Below, piece after piece: positions 35,399 to 46,146 of a stretch of DNA of 64,000 nt. The translations under genes were made by a program, and so were the position numbers. The DNA comes from Monocercomonoides exilis. Lineage: Eukaryota; Preaxostyla; Oxymonadida; Polymastigidae. The first letter of the stretch is position 1. The number at the start of each line of letters is the position of its first letter. The DNA is taken from assembly GCA_001643675.2 (NCBI GenBank), contig LSRY02000016.1:1668501-1732500 (forward strand), written 5' to 3'. Under the pieces are notes generated by a model. That model was given only the letters and a program-made list of their open reading frames with translations, was not told the DNA's origin and did not search any database.

Positions 35399-36042
35399 AT
35401 GGATGTTTTAGCTCAACTGCAAAAGGAACTTAAGGAAAGAAAAAAAAAAAAAATTAAAGATTTGAAGAGAAAAAAAAGACGGAGCACCAAACGATCAAAA
35501 AAGAAGAAGCTTGACTTGTTCACTGAAATACGTAAAAGAGAAATAACAAAAAAGAGCGAAGTTTTATTGTCTACTGCAGATTATATTTTCTGACTTCGGA
35601 CTTGAGGCAATATAGCTTTTTGCGTCCTTATACATCATCGATTCCTTATTCGAAGAGAATACAAGGAGCTTTTATTTCAATGTTCCACAAATTCATTTGG
35701 ATGAGCATCTGCCTGAGTCATGTGATACATATTTTGATATGTTTATTGTTATCGATCTCAAACCTGATACATTTGTTACATTCTGAATTTGATATAATTA
35801 TGCCAAAGATTATTTGCAACACGAAGCAGAAGATGAATTCAAGGAAGAAGAAGACGACGAAGACGAAGAAGCTGTAGTTCAAATACCAACGAAACAAAGA
35901 AGTTTTCATTTGTTGACTCATATTTCAATTCTACAAAAGCCAATCAATTTCATGGACGACAAGAGCACCCGCCATGCATTTCTGACAGAGTTGAGCCTCT
36001 TTTGCACAGAAACAAGTTGTTATCCTCAACCAATTGTTTAAT
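35399..36042 (+). pseudogene. coding-like fragments in two frames, unrecognised
   Basis: An ATG-started 64-codon frame, very basic (many Lys), runs 35399-35593. A second frame at about 35630-35780 reads like ordinary protein (YIIDSLFEENTRSFYF, then DMFIVIDLKPDTFVTF). After two stops the same frame continues into an acidic stretch (EDEFKEEEDDEDEE) and about 20 further residues. No GT-AG pair that I tried joins these in one frame. This looks like a decayed gene, or a multi-exon gene not resolved here. Confidence 0.35.
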
Positions 36043-36772
36043 GCTTAACTTCCATTTGATTTATTTTATCTTAAAAGGAATGACTCAATTTCATTTATGA
36101 TTCAATTGAATAGACTTATTTTGAGTAAATTGGCTTGACAGGAAGCATAAGTTGATGGAGATCAAACTTCAATGAAAGAAAAACTGCTCTTCGAAACAAC
36201 ATTGGAAAACTCAAAAGGAACAATAGAAAAAAATTTTCATGCAAACAGACAAACAACTACAAAAAATTAATGTTTGTTAAAATGAGAATTGATATAATAA
36301 TCCTCTTCATTCATTGGAAATGATCAACCTTGAGCGATCTTTCTTCCTGAAAAATATTTCTTGCTTTCGTTTTTCATTCATTTGATTCATATTTTTTTTG
36401 TTTTCTTCTCTTTGCTCTTACTTTGTTTTCATTTTCATCATTTACGCTTTCAAAATTCTATTTGAACATGCGTTTCATAAATAATAAACTTTTTCACGTT
36501 TTCCTAAATTTTTTTCCTTGTAATATGCGTTTTTCATTCAATTGAATTTTTAACCAGCTTTGAAATTCAACAAACATTAATCGTTTTAATCAGAAGCTTA
36601 CTTTGTTATCACATGAGAACAATTTTACTTAAACACCATAAAAGGATCATAAAGTTGAAATAATAATATACTCTCAGAAGTATAAAAAACGTTGATAAGA
36701 AGTTAGAGAGCGCGTAAAGGTCGAAAAGAAGTTAGTTAAAATGCGAAGCAGTTAAAAAAAAATTTAAATGAT

Positions 36773-36856
36773 ATGAAATAGGCCAAAGAATAAGATTAAT
36801 ATGAAATAGGCCAAAAAATAAGATTGATATGAAATAGGCCAAAGAATAAGATTAAT
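36773..36856. repeat. minisatellite, three 28-bp units
   Basis: Units at 36773-36800, 36801-36828 and 36829-36856, each beginning ATGAAATAGGCCAAA, plus a partial fourth start. Units 1 and 3 are identical and unit 2 differs at two positions. It lies 110 bp beyond the stop of the ubiquitin-like-repeat gene. Confidence 0.93.
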
Positions 36857-36966
36857 ATGAAAAATAACAAAGGAATAACAGTGAAGTGAGAAGGAAAAAA
36901 ACAAAATAAATTCACAAGTTCAAAAATGACGTGATAGGAACATGTGACTTTAAATAGTAAGTCGAC

Positions 36967-39759
36967 TCAAAACATTTTTTCCGATTTGTAGGCAAACTGC
37001 AAAATGCTGTTACAATTGACGTTGCAGCCGACAAGAGTTTTCATATTTTCAAGTTCTCTACCTTTTGATAGAAGCACTTGAAGATTCAAAGGGATTCCCA
37101 CTTCTGCTTGAATCTTCTGCTTTACAGACACAACTGTATCTGTTCTGTTGACAATTAAACAATTCGAATTTCCATCCAGCATCTTCACAAAAATGCGTAT
37201 CTTTTCTGAATCACAATAATCCAGATAAATTAGATCTTCTTTCTGGATTTTGCAATCTTCAAGGGTTTTCCTTTCTTCAAGTTCTTTTCCCAAGTAGATA
37301 AGCCTTTGCAGATTCTTCGGGGTCCCTTCTTTGTCTTGAATCTTCTGCTTAACAGAATCAACAGTATCTGTTTTATCAACGTACAAACGAACAACTTTTC
37401 CGCACTTCCTCCATACAAAAATGAGCATTTTGGAAGGAGAATTAAAAGTAAGATGAAGAATGTCATTGCTATTGATGTGATAGTCTTGTAGAGTTTTTCT
37501 GTTTTCAAGTTCCACATCTTTGAATTTCAATATTTGCTTCTGAAGAGGAACGCCTTCTCTCTCTTCAATCATCTCCTTAATAGATTCAATAGTATCAACA
37601 CGTTCAACGTTAAGAGCGATGTCTTTTTTTGGTGATACATTCACAATTATCTTCATATCACCACGATTCAAGTAAAGGCGAATGATATCCTCATTTTTCA
37701 CCTTGCAGTATATCAGTTTTTTTTCGTTTTCATGAAATTTCCCATTAAAATAGAGGCTTTGGTCTTCTACAGGAATTTTCAGCTCTTGTTGAATTTTTCT
37801 TTTTAAGTCGAGTATTTTTTGATCAGCATCCATAACAACTGAAAAAATCTCGCCTGTCCTATTTAAAAGATAGAACATAATTTTGTTGCTGGGCTTTCGC
37901 GAAAGTTTCCATAATTCAATATAAGAATTTTTGTAATCTTGAACAGTCTTCGTGTTTTTAAGTTCCTCACCTTTATATTTCAGAACCTGCTCCAAAAGAG
38001 GAATTTTTTCATATAACTCAATCTTTTCCTTCACAGATTCAATTGTATCTGTGCTATTTACCTCAAAATGGATGGTGTTTTTTTCAAGATCCTCCACATA
38101 AATTAGCATATTATTCTGCAAAAGCAAAAGGTGAAGGATGTCTCCTTTCCGAACTTCGAAATCTTGAAGAGTATCTTCGTCTTGAATTTCTTTGCTTTTA
38201 TATGTGAGGATTTGTTGCTCCGGAGCGAATCCCAGTTCTGCTTGAATCTGCCGCTTCACAGATACAATTGTATCTGTTCTGTTGACAATTAAAGAAATTG
38301 CATTTCCATCCGGCATCTTCACAAAAATGTGCATTTTTGCTGGAGGTCTCAATTTTAGATAAATGGTATCTTCTTTCTGGATTTTGCAATCTTCAAGGGT
38401 TTTCCATTCTTCAAGTTCTCTTCCTGCGTAGACAAGCCTTTGAAGATCCTTCGGGATTCCTTCTTTGTCTTTAATCTTCTGCTTTACAGATTCAACAGTA
38501 TCTGATCCTTCCGCAGCGAGAATGATGCTTTTCCCATGCAAATCCTTCACGAAAAATTGCATTGGGGAAGGAGGACTCGCCATTAAGTGTAGAGCTTTTT
38601 CTTTCTCGGCATAGAGGTGTCGAAGCTCCTTTCCATCTTCTAGTTCTTTTCCTTCACATGCGAGTCTTGGCATATGTGAAGACATAACTTCTTTGTCTTG
38701 AATCATCTGCTTCACAGATTCATCATCATCTTTATCTTCGATGCCAAGAGTAATATTTTCTCTGGTTGATGAATTCTCCTTAATTTTCCGTTCACCAGTC
38801 ATTCCCAAAAGGTGAATGATATCCAATTCCGTAATATTGTAGTCCGAAAGAGTTTTTCTGTTATCAAGTTGAATTCCTCCAAAAGCGAGAATTTGTAAAT
38901 CTAGAGGGATTCCTTCTTTCTCTTGAATTTTCTGTTTCACTGATTCAATGGTATCTTCGCTCTTGACATCAAGAAAAACTTCTTTTTGATCCGGTTTCTT
39001 CACAGAAATATGAATTATTGAAACATTCACGATAAGGACAAGAAAGTCTTCTTCTTGGATGTGGTAATCTTGTAGAGTTTTTCTGTTTTCAAGTTCCTCA
39101 TGTTTAAATGTCAATATTTGCTCCTTTGGAGGAATGTTTTCTACATCTTCAATCATCTCCTTAATAAATTCAACTGTATCTGTGCACTTAACTGTAAAGG
39201 TGATGGAGTATCCAACAGATATCGATACAATAATACTCATATGCTTATCAGCGACAAAATTGTGTTCAATATTCCTGCAGCTAACCATGCTTTGCGACAA
39301 GGCATTTTCAGATTCAGCAAATTCTGTAGGAAGACTATTGCATTGACTTTTAAAATGACTGTAAGCCATTTTTTGTGGTCTTTCTTCATAAGCATGTCTC
39401 AATTGATCGACGTCCATTTCAATTGTGAAATCTTCTCTTGATCTTTCATTTAAAAATTGATCTCCACCTTGATATTTTTTCAGTTGATGGGCGCTAACAA
39501 TTCCTGCTTGTTGCATTATTTTTTCTGCTTGAACTCCCTCTTCTCCAAATTTGTTCATTTGCTGATCCAGCAAGTAAACTTCTTTGTCTTGAATATTCTG
39601 TTCAGCCGATTCATCAGCATCTTTCTCTTCTACATCTAGAGTGATGTACTTTTCACAATAATCCTTTAATAACAATGGATTTTCCATTAAGCTCATTTTG
39701 TTCAAATACTCAATGATCAGAAAATACATAATTGTATTTAAAAATGGCATAAACTGCAT
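36967..39759 (-). CDS. tandem ubiquitin-like-domain protein, about 11 UBL domains, 930 aa
   Basis: A single open frame. It opens at a TTG at 39795, but the first ATG is at 39759; a later ATG (starting [10 protein letters not shown]) is also possible. At least nine copies of a 70-80-residue ubiquitin-like fold are clear, each with the DT(I/V)[12 protein letters not shown]...Q.L...G.EL...KTL.DY.I...D.(I/L)HL pattern. Two more near the N-terminus (about residues 40-110 and 330-400) are degenerate. Ubiquitin precursors carry Gly-Gly at each domain end for cleavage; here domain junctions read for example LRPPAK or LNRGDMK, and there is no C-terminal Gly-Gly. The product should therefore stay as one chain rather than yield monomers. 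Role is unknown: a multivalent scaffold that binds ubiquitin receptors is a reasonable inference. I see no catalytic domain. Confidence 0.88.
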   Translation of the reverse strand: MQFMPFLNTIMYFLIIEYLNKMSLMENPLLLKDYCEKYITLDVEEKDADESAEQNIQDKEVYLLDQQMNKFGEEGVQAEKIMQQAGIVSAHQLKKYQGGDQFLNERSREDFTIEMDVDQLRHAYEERPQKMAYSHFKSQCNSLPTEFAESENALSQSMVSCRNIEHNFVADKHMSIIVSISVGYSITFTVKCTDTVEFIKEMIEDVENIPPKEQILTFKHEELENRKTLQDYHIQEEDFLVLIVNVSIIHISVKKPDQKEVFLDVKSEDTIESVKQKIQEKEGIPLDLQILAFGGIQLDNRKTLSDYNITELDIIHLLGMTGERKIKENSSTRENITLGIEDKDDDESVKQMIQDKEVMSSHMPRLACEGKELEDGKELRHLYAEKEKALHLMASPPSPMQFFVKDLHGKSIILAAEGSDTVESVKQKIKDKEGIPKDLQRLVYAGRELEEWKTLEDCKIQKEDTIYLKLRPPAKMHIFVKMPDGNAISLIVNRTDTIVSVKRQIQAELGFAPEQQILTYKSKEIQDEDTLQDFEVRKGDILHLLLLQNNMLIYVEDLEKNTIHFEVNSTDTIESVKEKIELYEKIPLLEQVLKYKGEELKNTKTVQDYKNSYIELWKLSRKPSNKIMFYLLNRTGEIFSVVMDADQKILDLKRKIQQELKIPVEDQSLYFNGKFHENEKKLIYCKVKNEDIIRLYLNRGDMKIIVNVSPKKDIALNVERVDTIESIKEMIEEREGVPLQKQILKFKDVELENRKTLQDYHINSNDILHLTFNSPSKMLIFVWRKCGKVVRLYVDKTDTVDSVKQKIQDKEGTPKNLQRLIYLGKELEERKTLEDCKIQKEDLIYLDYCDSEKIRIFVKMLDGNSNCLIVNRTDTVVSVKQKIQAEVGIPLNLQVLLSKGRELENMKTLVGCNVNCNSILQFAYKSEKMF

Positions 39760-41180
39760 TGAAATTGAATTTTTTTGAAAGCTGATAAAAATCAAAGCTT
39801 TGTGGTTATTATAGATCCACAGTCAAAGGCAAAAGAACATAACAATTATTTTGAATCAAATCGTTTTTGTAATGATATTAAACTTGACAAATATTAATAT
39901 TATTTATTTTTTTATTTTTTAATTGAATTGTTATAAAAAGAAATTGATTAAAAAAAAAGATTAATGTGACAAAATAATTTGATATTCACTATTTGAATTT
40001 TATAAAGATATGGGGCGACATTTTTTCTTTTAGAAAAAAACTTTGTTTTGTTCCAAACTTTTTCCCTATCATATCAAAAAATATCAAACATTCCCATGCT
40101 TAAGTGTGAAGAAAAAAAGAAAATTGATAAAAACATCAAAAATAATTTGGTGGAACAAAATTCATAAAGCCTGAAATTTCATCCCGTATGGTGATCGCTT
40201 TTTTTATTTGATTCATGAAATCAGTGTTGAATTTTGAAGAGAATTAGTAAGATATAAATGAATGAAATTGAACAAATATTCCCTAAATTTATCAGTTGTC
40301 ATTTTTTGTTTATTGAAACATTGTGAGAAAGTGTGAAATTTTAAATGGTCTCTGCACTTTTGTTAGCATATCTTTGATATTCTCTTTTTGATCTTAAGAT
40401 TCCTTTAATGAAGCAATATCATGACAATTTATAAAAAAAATCTAAAATGAAATTCCTAGCTTTATTATACCTCTAAAAGTTTTTTATTTGACTCATTTGA
40501 AATGAAACACACAAATTAGTTTAATTTGATTTTTTCAAAGTTCATAAAGAAATAAAAGAGAAATTTAGGCATTCCTATCTTCTGTATCTACCCGAAGAAG
40601 ATTGAAATGCCAGCTTTGAAAATGCTGTTCGGATATAAAATGATGCAGATGCAGCCCATAAACAACCACAGCTATATCCACAAATGACTGCTCCATATTC
40701 TTTTGGTTTCGCTTCGTCCAAAGAGAGGAGAAAAAGATCACCCAAAAAAAATTGACGAGGAATCAATAAATTGTTCTACAACGCAAATTCTTCCTCTCTT
40801 TCCCTCTTCCTCTTCCTTTTTCATCCCTTTCATCTTCATGCGACTCATTTCATAACATGTCTCCTCCTATCAATTCAACTTCACATTCCGTCTTCGCTTT
40901 TCTTCTTCGTTTTTGCGTCATTACCAGCCATCTGCGCTTCTTTCTCTTTGACAAAAATTTCTTTCTTTGCGTCCTTACTCAATTTCACCATCATCGTATC
41001 AGTCTTGTTGAACATTCACCACCAGGGTATCTTCCCTTCCTTTCCCAAGCTCCACATCTCTTCCCGTCCCAATCGCACTTTTCATTGAAGCTATCCTCAA
41101 ACACACATCAGCTTTCTTCTTCTTCTTCTTTTGCTTCTTCTTCTGCTTCTGCTTCTGTTGTTGTTGCTGCTGCTGCATTC
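39760..41180. other. non-coding region with one coding-like minus-strand stretch
   Basis: Mostly AT-rich. An open minus-strand stretch at 40575-40766 (63 codons, no ATG) has balanced composition, including KEYGAVICGYSCGCLWAAS and FYIRTAFSKLAF. It could be the last exon of something unseen or a relic. From 40780 on, the DNA becomes pyrimidine-rich on the plus strand. Confidence 0.45.
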
Positions 41181-42268
41181 TCATCTCCTCTGTGTATTCC
41201 AATATGACTCCGCAGGCGCGCAAAGAAAGGGGAGAAGATAGCATCTGTGTGTTCGATTACACTTCAAGGGAATCTCCTCCTCTGACTTCGCCTTCACAAG
41301 CTTCAGCTTCTCCAGCACAAGCCCCTTCTCAATCAGCAGCACTATCGCTTCTTCCACTTTTCCGTACAACTCATTCCGTCTTTCCACAAACTGATAGTCT
41401 ACTGTTGGTTGCCACATTTCCATCTTTTCCTCCCCTTTCTCCTTCCTCTGCTTCTTCTTTCCCATCCTGTTCATCCAGCACAACCGCTAAAAGCGATAGA
41501 GCCTCATCTTCCCTATTTATTCCAGACACTCCAGCGCCTTCTCGATAATCTCACCCACTTCGAACATCGCAGCCCCCTTTCCACATCGCTTCTTCGTCCA
41601 ATTTCTTCTTGTTGAATTTCTTTCTTTTGGTGTCTCAATCAGCAGTGATTAATCAATCAGATCGTAGATCGATGAGAGAGCATTCACGTCCTTCGCTTCC
41701 ACAAAGATCAACTTGTTCACCGACTTCGTGTCCATCGAAACTGCAAGCATCTTAAGCGGCGCCACCAGCGGAACAGAAAGCATCGCTTAAAACTCAACAT
41801 TGTGTTCACACATTCAACACTCCCACGCAGCACTGCCTGCCGAACTGCAACATATCCCCTCAGCGTCTGCAGCACCAGAGCAGAGACAGAAGCAGCAATA
41901 GCAGCAGCCGTTTGTGCCGCGCCTACACTCCAGTTGCCTCTTGATGTCGTCCTTATCCATTTTCGACACATCTGAAGTGACAGTTGCAGAAGCCAATAAT
42001 AATAATCATTACAACAACAATGACGGCTCATCCCCTTTGCTTCTTTTCCACCGGAATGCAGAAGAAGAACAGAACGCAGTTTTAGACGAGGCAGACGAGG
42101 CAGTCGTCGTTGACGAAGAAGGCGAAGAGAGAAGAACGAAGAACAAAGTGAACACATCTGAAATTCTTCTGAAAAAAGTCGCTTTTTGAAAAAGGTCTTA
42201 AATCTGTCAGCAACTCCATAGGCAACAAAAAGATGAACATCCGCATTCGTATAAGAAGGGTTGATCAT
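41181..42268 (-). pseudogene. decayed gene, unrecognised, multiple frame breaks
   Basis: Coding-like stretches follow one another on the minus strand but in different frames with stops between them. They are MINPSYTNADVHLFVAYG (from 42268), an Ala/Val-rich helical piece near 41830-41900 (AAIAASVSALVLQTLRGY), SMDTKSVNKLIFVEAKD near 41700-41750, a short piece near 41545-41575 (VGEIIEKALECLE), and RRNELYGKVEEAIVLLIEKG at 41320-41380. Base composition is higher in GC than the surroundings, as in coding DNA here. No set of GT-AG introns joins them that I can find. The parent family is not recognised. Confidence 0.45.
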
Positions 42269-43409
42269 TGTGAAAGCTTGTTATTTTCGAGCAATGGGAA
42301 AAGGAGGCAGCAGGGTTTCTTCAAAAGATGAGTTCAAATAAGTGGAAGAAGAATCAGAAATATCAGAAGAAGAAGAAGAAGATTTGTATGCTGACAATTA
42401 TTGAATTAGCATTCTGCTCTCACATCAGATAAATTAGATGAATAACAAATGAAAAGATCAATCCGTAATCAACGAGTATCGCAATTGATGTAATTTGCTC
42501 ATTCTGTTGGTTAAAAGCAAAATTCACCACAATCTTCAGTCATTTTGCACACACAACAATAAAAACGTAAATGTTTGCTGTTCAGAACTCAACACTTAAA
42601 AACTGTAAAGCTCCTATTCCAGATGAAAGGCAATTTTTCTTGGTTTGTATGATATAAGTTGTCTGTCTTCATTCCCCATTCACAATAAGATGCATTCTCG
42701 ATTCTCCCCTCCCCAAAAAATAATTAGAAAAAGCAAATTTCTTCGCTTCTTCATCATTTTGCTCATTATTTCAATGCAGATGCAGAATGAGAAGAAATAC
42801 AATAATTGAAGCGGATACTAAAGAAGTAGAAGTAGTTGAAAGATATGGTGCAGATGTATCAGAAGAATAAGGCGATAAACGAATTGGTGTAATGAACGGC
42901 TGTTGAGGACTGCGAACTGGAATGAAGACAAATAAAGACACAAAAGAACATAAAATGCAAAATGTTCAGGCAACACATATATGTAAAAAAAATATTTGAA
43001 ACAAATTCATTTGGATTGCATTATTAATGCTCAAAATTGAAGAAAAAAATATACACACTTTTTCTGAACTCTCTTTAAGGTTTCATAGTGAATCATGGAC
43101 TGAATATAGCAATAGTCATTTCGATCATTTGAAGGAATATAAATTCTGTTCAATTCAATCATATAAACCTCTTAATAAGTTTTCGTCAACTTCATTTTAC
43201 TACAAAAAAGAAATGGCTCACAAAAATTCTTTTGTTGCAATAATATTTCAATCTCAAAAAAAGCTATATAATTAAATAAACATATAAATTTCCATTAAGG
43301 TAACAAAAATCGAAAACAACATGAATTTTGTGAAAAAACTTTATTGAAACCAACGCGCAATCACTGACGGGCATGCTGAATTAAAATTTTTTGTAATACA
43401 TGCTTATGT
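42269..43409. other. non-coding region
   Basis: AT-rich. Nothing convincing on either strand. The right edge is the 3' flank of the RPB9 gene, which ends at 43410. Confidence 0.65.
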
Positions 43410-43910
43410 TCAAGTTGTCCAAGAATGTCGGCAATCTGGATTGCAACAAATGTAAGTCATCATCATCGTTTGTTCTGCCTCCTTTCCTGTGTTTGACTGG
43501 AAGAATACAGCTTTATTATATCCACATACTGGGCAACTAAAAAAATGTATAACAAATTCTCAAGAGCATAGTTTTTAAAATACAGCTAAACCTTGCACTA
43601 TCAGTTCTTGGAAGAGTTGGATCAGTAATAAGAGAGTGGATAATTCTTGGCCTTTCAGATTCTGTGTGTTTCAAAGAATGTCTAAAAACGCAATGATCCG
43701 TTGCTTCTTCTTGATGATCGCATGACTTACACACATACATTAGCCTTTTTAAAGCAGGATTTTCCCTTGGGTATAAAAGATTGCTACTGAAAAGCACATT
43801 CGGGTTAAAACATATAAACTTTCTAAGCATTAATGCTTTTTAGAACAAAAATATTACCATGATGGGCAAAACAGAATTTCAAGAGGTTTATCAGAGTCTG
43901 CCCTTGTCAT
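43410..43910 (-). CDS. RPB9: RNA polymerase II subunit RPB9, 3 exons, 124 aa
   Basis: Exons are 43858-43910, 43592-43786 and 43410-43536; introns of 71 and 55 bp have donors GTAATA and GTTTAG. Exons total 375 bp in one frame. The first zinc ribbon reads CPSCSNLLYPRE...YVCKSCDH, with its four cysteines completed only by splicing exons 1 and 2. It is followed by the RPB9 signature DPTLPRTDS. The second zinc ribbon, CPVCGYNKAVFFQ...YICCNPDC, is the TFIIS-like C-terminal module. Length matches the family (about 113-125). RPB9 sits in the Pol II jaw and helps fidelity and start-site choice. The frame stays open upstream of the chosen ATG to about 44235, so an N-terminal extension is possible, but the usual short leader before the first ribbon favours 43910. 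Confidence 0.95.
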
Positions 43911-44235
43911 TTTGAAATGTGGGAAATGATCAAACAAAAAAATTTTTTTATAAAATTCATGAAAACCAAAACATTCCATTATTTCTTCGATTTTTTTTCT
44001 TCCAACTATTTTTTTGCTATCTGTCATAAATCCAGTGTTTTTCAAAGATATTGGTGTTTCACCATGTTCATGAACTGGATGATCCTTCACAATCGTTGGA
44101 GGAATGTATGAAGCAACAGCTTTTCCGAAAGCTTTTAAATTCTGCACGTCCTGTGGAACATAGCTGCCTGCTCCAGACGAAGAAGGAGCCGGAGAAACTG
44201 GAGAAACAGAAGAAATTGGAGAAATAGAAGATGGT
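43911..44235 (-). other. open frame upstream of and in frame with RPB9
   Basis: About 108 codons continuous with RPB9 exon 1. It begins after a TAG without an early ATG and reads Ser/Pro-rich, then QNLKAFGKAVASYIPPTIVKD, then an AT-rich Phe/Lys-rich part next to the RPB9 ATG. The first part looks coding. It could be an RPB9 extension, an exon or relic of another gene, or chance. Not assigned. Confidence 0.3.
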
Positions 44236-44354
44236 GAGGCTATGCGTGTCTATGGTGAGACGGAGGAGCATTGGAAGGCGGTTGAAGAGGATTGCGAGGA
44301 ACACAGTGATTTGGACATTTTGAACAGCGAGTGGACCAACATAAATAATACCAG

Positions 44355-44357
<3 letters not shown>

Positions 44358-44419
<62 letters not shown>
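44358..44419. repeat. poly(A) run, 62 bases
   Basis: The longest homopolymer in the window, uninterrupted, lying between a coding-like plus-strand stretch (44242-44357) and Lys-rich chance frames. It could be the tail of an old retroposed copy or simple slippage. Confidence 0.95.
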
Positions 44420-44420
<1 letters not shown>

Positions 44421-46146
44421 GAAGAGAAAAAGAAAGAAGAAGGAGAAGGTATACATGGAAACTGAAAAGAAAGAGGAACGAAAAGCGAAAAGACTTCTTG
44501 AGACTCAGGAGAGAAGGAGAAAGCTGAAGAATATGGTAAAGAACCAAGCTGCGCTGAAAGCCATTGAAACAGAAAAAGTCAAAAAGAAAAAGAAAAAAGT
44601 GAAAGTCAAAGAGAAAGAAATACGAAATATAAAGAGAAGATGAAGAAGGAAGAGATGAAGAGAGAGTAAAAGAAGCAGAAGAGGAGAGAGATAGAGATGA
44701 ATATTTTGCTTCATATAGATAATTCGTATTTTGACGCCAAATACTTTTCACTGCTATTTTCGCTATCACAACCTTCTCTTCTTTTTCTTCGTGCGGCTTT
44801 CCCTTCCTCTCAAATTATTCGTTTACATCTTCGTCCGCAACTTTTCTACAACATGATGTTGCATTGCCTTCATATTTAACTTCCACTTCTTCTTCCTCCA
44901 CTTCCTTCCTCCTTTTTTTCTTCATTAGTAACAAGATCATCTTGAACAGCATTCATTTTTCCTTCAATATTTGACCATCTATAAACAAGAATGTTAACTT
45001 TTAAATCATCATCAGTGCCACCATAAATATATCTCTTTCAATTAAGATTATCATAATTCTTCTTTTTTTCACATTCAAGAAATAATTCTCATTTCAAATT
45101 CTTCACGACAAACCATCATCAAGCACGAAACACTCCACATCTGATATTTCTTCATTCTTATTGTTCTTCTTTCTTTATCAGCATCATCAAAGAAATCATG
45201 AGAATTTCAAACAGAATTTTTACTTTTCATGCATTTTGAGTGTCTATGAAAACAGAAAAATTGGAGAACGGATGGGAAAAGGCAAAGGAAGACTTTTTTC
45301 CATTGAACATATCAACTATTTGCATCAAAGCTATGAATTCATTCGCTACGTCTTTTCAATTCGTTCTCAACAATCAAAAATGAAAGGTTTTTTATTTGAA
45401 TAAATACATTGCAGTTGTATTGTGTTTGAGATAAAAAGCGGATTTGGAAGAATGGGTTTTGAAGAATAACATTTTGAGATGAAATGGATGAAACGAGTGT
45501 TATTATTCAAGAGGAAGAGAAAAAAGGAATAAAGAGAAAAGCGAAGGGCTACAAGAAGGAGGGAAAAGAATAAAGAGATATGAAAAATTAAACAAAAAAA
45601 GAGAAGAATGTGAAAAGCAATTAACCATGAATTACTTGTTCTGTCATTCCCATTCTGAGTTGGAGCATTGGATCAGCTTCTTTTTCATCCATGTTTATTC
45701 TTGCATTTGGCGATCACCAAGCTGATGTCTGTATTCTTCAACAAACATTTCTTCATTGATGCCTTTTCATTCTTCTCAAGAATTTTCATTTCATTTTTCA
45801 CCTTCTTCTTCTCGAATTCATCGAGAATGCGGAGAGAAAGAGAAAAAGCAAAGGAAACTTGAAGTTTCAAGAGGAAATAACAAAACAGTTCATTTTTCAT
45901 GAAAAAAATGAGTATTCTTTTCGAAGATATGATACGAATATTCGTTCAATGAGGATTCTTAATGGAAATAATAAAAAATGACAAGAATGAAATTTTTTCT
46001 TATTCTGTTCTTTTTATTTATATAAAAAAGGAAGTTAAAACAATTTTAATAATTCTTCAATCTATTTTTTGTAATTTTGCGAAATGATGAAAATAGAAAA
46101 AAAATAATAAAACTTCAGAGTGCAAGTTGGAATTCTTCTCATTTCT
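44420..46146. other. non-coding region
   Basis: AT-rich with purine-rich patches. Lys- and Phe-rich frames here look like chance. The block at 45941-45985 resembles 30481-30525 downstream of paralogue B, marking duplicated flanking DNA. Confidence 0.6.

Larger units (their letters stand above)
32111..36966. other. gene-poor region with scattered coding-like fragments
   Basis: About 4.9 kb without a gene I can assemble. Short stretches read like protein but in different frames and without shared splice sites. Examples are a 61-codon open run at 33177-33362 (plus), about 80 codons at 33408-33659 (plus), 78 codons at 34733-34969 (plus) and pieces at 35399-36041 (plus). Remains of inactivated genes would explain this, as would an intron-rich gene that I failed to assemble. 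A 28-bp minisatellite sits at the right end. Confidence 0.5.

Noticed and set aside
44242-44643. 133-codon plus-strand frame running through the 62-base A run
   Set aside because: Most of it is poly-Lys from the homopolymer and Lys/Arg/Glu-rich purine DNA. Only the first ~35 codons look protein-like, which is too little to call a gene.
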